Origin: SH-MAG3 sp036374995
GTDB lineage: Bacteria > Gemmatimonadota > Gemmatimonadetes > Longimicrobiales > RSA9
Direction of reading: 5' to 3'
Assembly: GCA_036374995.1 (NCBI GenBank)
Contig: DASUSS010000072.1
Coordinates: forward strand, 1-6,444
Length of the DNA: 6,444 bases
The position numbers were made by a program, and so were the translations under genes. Position 1 is the stretch's first letter; every line of letters begins with the position of its first letter. The notes under the pieces are model-generated. The model was given only the letters and a program-made list of their open reading frames with translations, had not been told where the DNA came from and ran no database searches. Below, piece by piece: positions 5,212 to 6,444 of this stretch.

Positions 5212-6444
5212 CTAGCGGATATCGGCGACTTCCTGAGACAGCTCCAGGTTGACGCCCTGCAGCTCCAGCTCGGTCGCGGGCTGCCACACCTGGAACAGCG
5301 GGAACCGCGTGAGGAACCAGCCGAGAGCGGACAGGAGCAGGCCCGCGAAGAGCAGGAGCAGGCCGATCTCCTGCCACCCGAACGGCAGTGCGTCCGCCGC
5401 CATGTAATGGGACGGGTAGATCAGCAGGTAGCGCTCGAGCCAGAGTCCGAAGAGGCTGATCGAGGCGAAGACCACGAAGATCGCGGGCGTACGCTTCGCC
5501 GTGACGCCCATCAGTCCGAAGAACGGGATCACGAACAGGAACAGGCCGACCAGCTGCGCGACGATCCGGAACGGCGGTGTGAAGCGGTGAACGACGAACG
5601 ACTGCTCGAGTGGAAGCAGCCCGTACCAGATCACGATGTACTGGGAGAAGAACAGGTACCCCCAGAAGACGGTGAAGCCGAAGCCGAGCTTGCCGAGGTC
5701 GTGAATCGTGGAAGACAGAATCCACTCGTGCAGGCCGAGCCGGTTGCGCAGCGTGATCGCGACAAGCGCGGTGGCCATGATCCCGCCGAGGAACCCGCCC
5801 ATGAAGAAATAGGGTCCGATCAGTGTGCTGAACCAGTACGGCTCGAGCGACATCACGAAATCCCAGGTCAGCAGACCCATCAGCAGCGCGAACAGCAGCG
5901 CGGTGATGGGGGCGAGCACGGACAGGCGCCTGTGCGCGTACAGCTCCTCGATCTCCTGCCCGCGCCACCCGCGCGTGAACCAGCCGTACATCCGTGTCAG
6001 CCGCGGCGGCACGTGACCACGCAATCGATCCATGTCCGGACGGAGTGCCGTATACGCGAAGACGATCGAGACGCCGAACAGGATCGCCAGACCGAGCAGC
6101 GTGCGCGCCGCCATGAACGGCTGATTGAGCCAGACGTCCTTGCCCGCAACCGGATGCTCGATCCACGGAAAGATATGCTCCGCACCGAGGAACAGGATCG
6201 GCAGCACGGCGATGTAGGCGATCGGCAGGAACGCCGAGAACGCGAGTGCGATCCGCCGGACCGGTCGCGACCATATCCCCTTCGCGATCGACACGACGAC
6301 GGCGAGGATCACGGCACCCTGCGCAACGCCCGTGAACAGCAGCCAGTTGAAGTGGTAGGCCCGCCAGGCGCGCGGCGCATCCACCATCAGGGCGGCCACG
6401 AACGCTACGGCACCGATCAGGAGCAGCACGGGTACGGCGATCCG
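5212..6444 (-). CDS. actF: alternative complex III subunit ActF (NrfD-like membrane protein), 5' end beyond the window
   Basis: This integral membrane protein belongs to the quinol:cytochrome c oxidoreductase known as alternative complex III, which passes electrons from the quinol pool to cytochrome c or an oxidase. ActC and ActF are its two NrfD-like ten-helix subunits. Ten membrane segments are visible; residues are counted from the GTG codon at 6429: about 1-15, 27-50, 60-82, 104-128, 168-192, 200-226, 246-270, 287-308, 314-337 and 351-374. ActF-type signatures include SLEPYWFSTLIGPYFFMGGF (194-213), HDLGKLGFGFTVFWGYLFFS (243-262) running into QYIVIWY (263-269), and WLERYLLIYPS (330-340). 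A polar tail of about 30 residues ends the protein. The frame stays open to the right edge (five more codons, R-I-A-V-P, before the GTG), so the true start is outside. Since the first helix is present, probably only a few to about 30 residues are missing. The terminator at 5148-5174 shows that actF ends its operon here. NrfD/PsrC of other reductases is the alternative, but the ActF motifs argue against it. Confidence 0.87.
   Translation of the reverse strand, partial: RIAVPVLLLIGAVAFVAALMVDAPRAWRAYHFNWLLFTGVAQGAVILAVVVSIAKGIWSRPVRRIALAFSAFLPIAYIAVLPILFLGAEHIFPWIEHPVAGKDVWLNQPFMAARTLLGLAILFGVSIVFAYTALRPDMDRLRGHVPPRLTRMYGWFTRGWRGQEIEELYAHRRLSVLAPITALLFALLMGLLTWDFVMSLEPYWFSTLIGPYFFMGGFLGGIMATALVAITLRNRLGLHEWILSSTIHDLGKLGFGFTVFWGYLFFSQYIVIWYGLLPLEQSFVVHRFTPPFRIVAQLVGLFLFVIPFFGLMGVTAKRTPAIFVVFASISLFGLWLERYLLIYPSHYMAADALPFGWQEIGLLLLFAGLLLSALGWFLTRFPLFQVWQPATELELQGVNLELSQEVADIR

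Noticed and set aside
5069..6274. A second minus-strand open frame of about 400 codons overlapping the actF-like gene.
   Set aside because: It gives an Arg/Ala-rich product without membrane segments and runs through the terminator at 5148-5174. The frame of 5212-6444 gives ten clean helices and ActF signatures.
1..6444. Possible novel defence, mobile or CRISPR-like system.
   Set aside because: I saw no regularly spaced repeats, transposase, integrase, nuclease or toxin-antitoxin motifs. All genes but one belong to known housekeeping or catabolic families.

Overview
The window is GC-rich throughout and carries five genes, each with an orderly set of conserved family motifs, on both strands. 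The combination of a NrfD-type alternative complex III subunit (ActF), a large S46 dipeptidyl-peptidase with a lipoprotein-like leader and strong third-position GC bias suggests a Gram-negative, high-GC environmental bacterium. Gemmatimonadota or a similar phylum is my inference from this gene content; no rRNA or marker gene here proves it.

Layout from left to right. Positions 1-59 hold only the 3' flank of the first gene, with two small inverted repeats. An S46 family peptidase occupies 60-2279 on the minus strand. A PLP-dependent enzyme of the D-cysteine desulfhydrase / ACC deaminase fold follows at 2405-3475 (minus), and a 148-residue exported protein of unknown function at 3590-4036 (minus). 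A hairpin terminator at 3521-3552 separates the last two. A 266-bp divergent intergenic region (4037-4302) lies before a TrmJ-like tRNA 2'-O-methyltransferase at 4303-5112 on the plus strand. A strong, probably bidirectional terminator at 5148-5174 separates it from the convergent actF-like gene, which enters from beyond the right edge and ends at 5212 (minus).

These genes do not form one obvious pathway. ActF is the distal end of a respiratory operon whose other members would lie to the right of the window. TrmJ-like is a stand-alone tRNA modification gene. The three genes on the left are co-oriented but are separated by gaps of 125 and 114 bp and by a terminator, so they need not form an operon. 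At most, the S46 peptidase (periplasmic release of dipeptides) and the PLP enzyme (amino-acid breakdown) could both serve peptide and amino-acid catabolism; this is an inference from adjacency only.

I found no CRISPR array, tRNA, rRNA, insertion sequence, phage gene or defence system. The more unusual points are the altered active-site motifs of the PLP enzyme, the unrecognised exported protein, an altered motif 1 in the TrmJ-like protein, and mutually exclusive hairpins in the trmJ leader.
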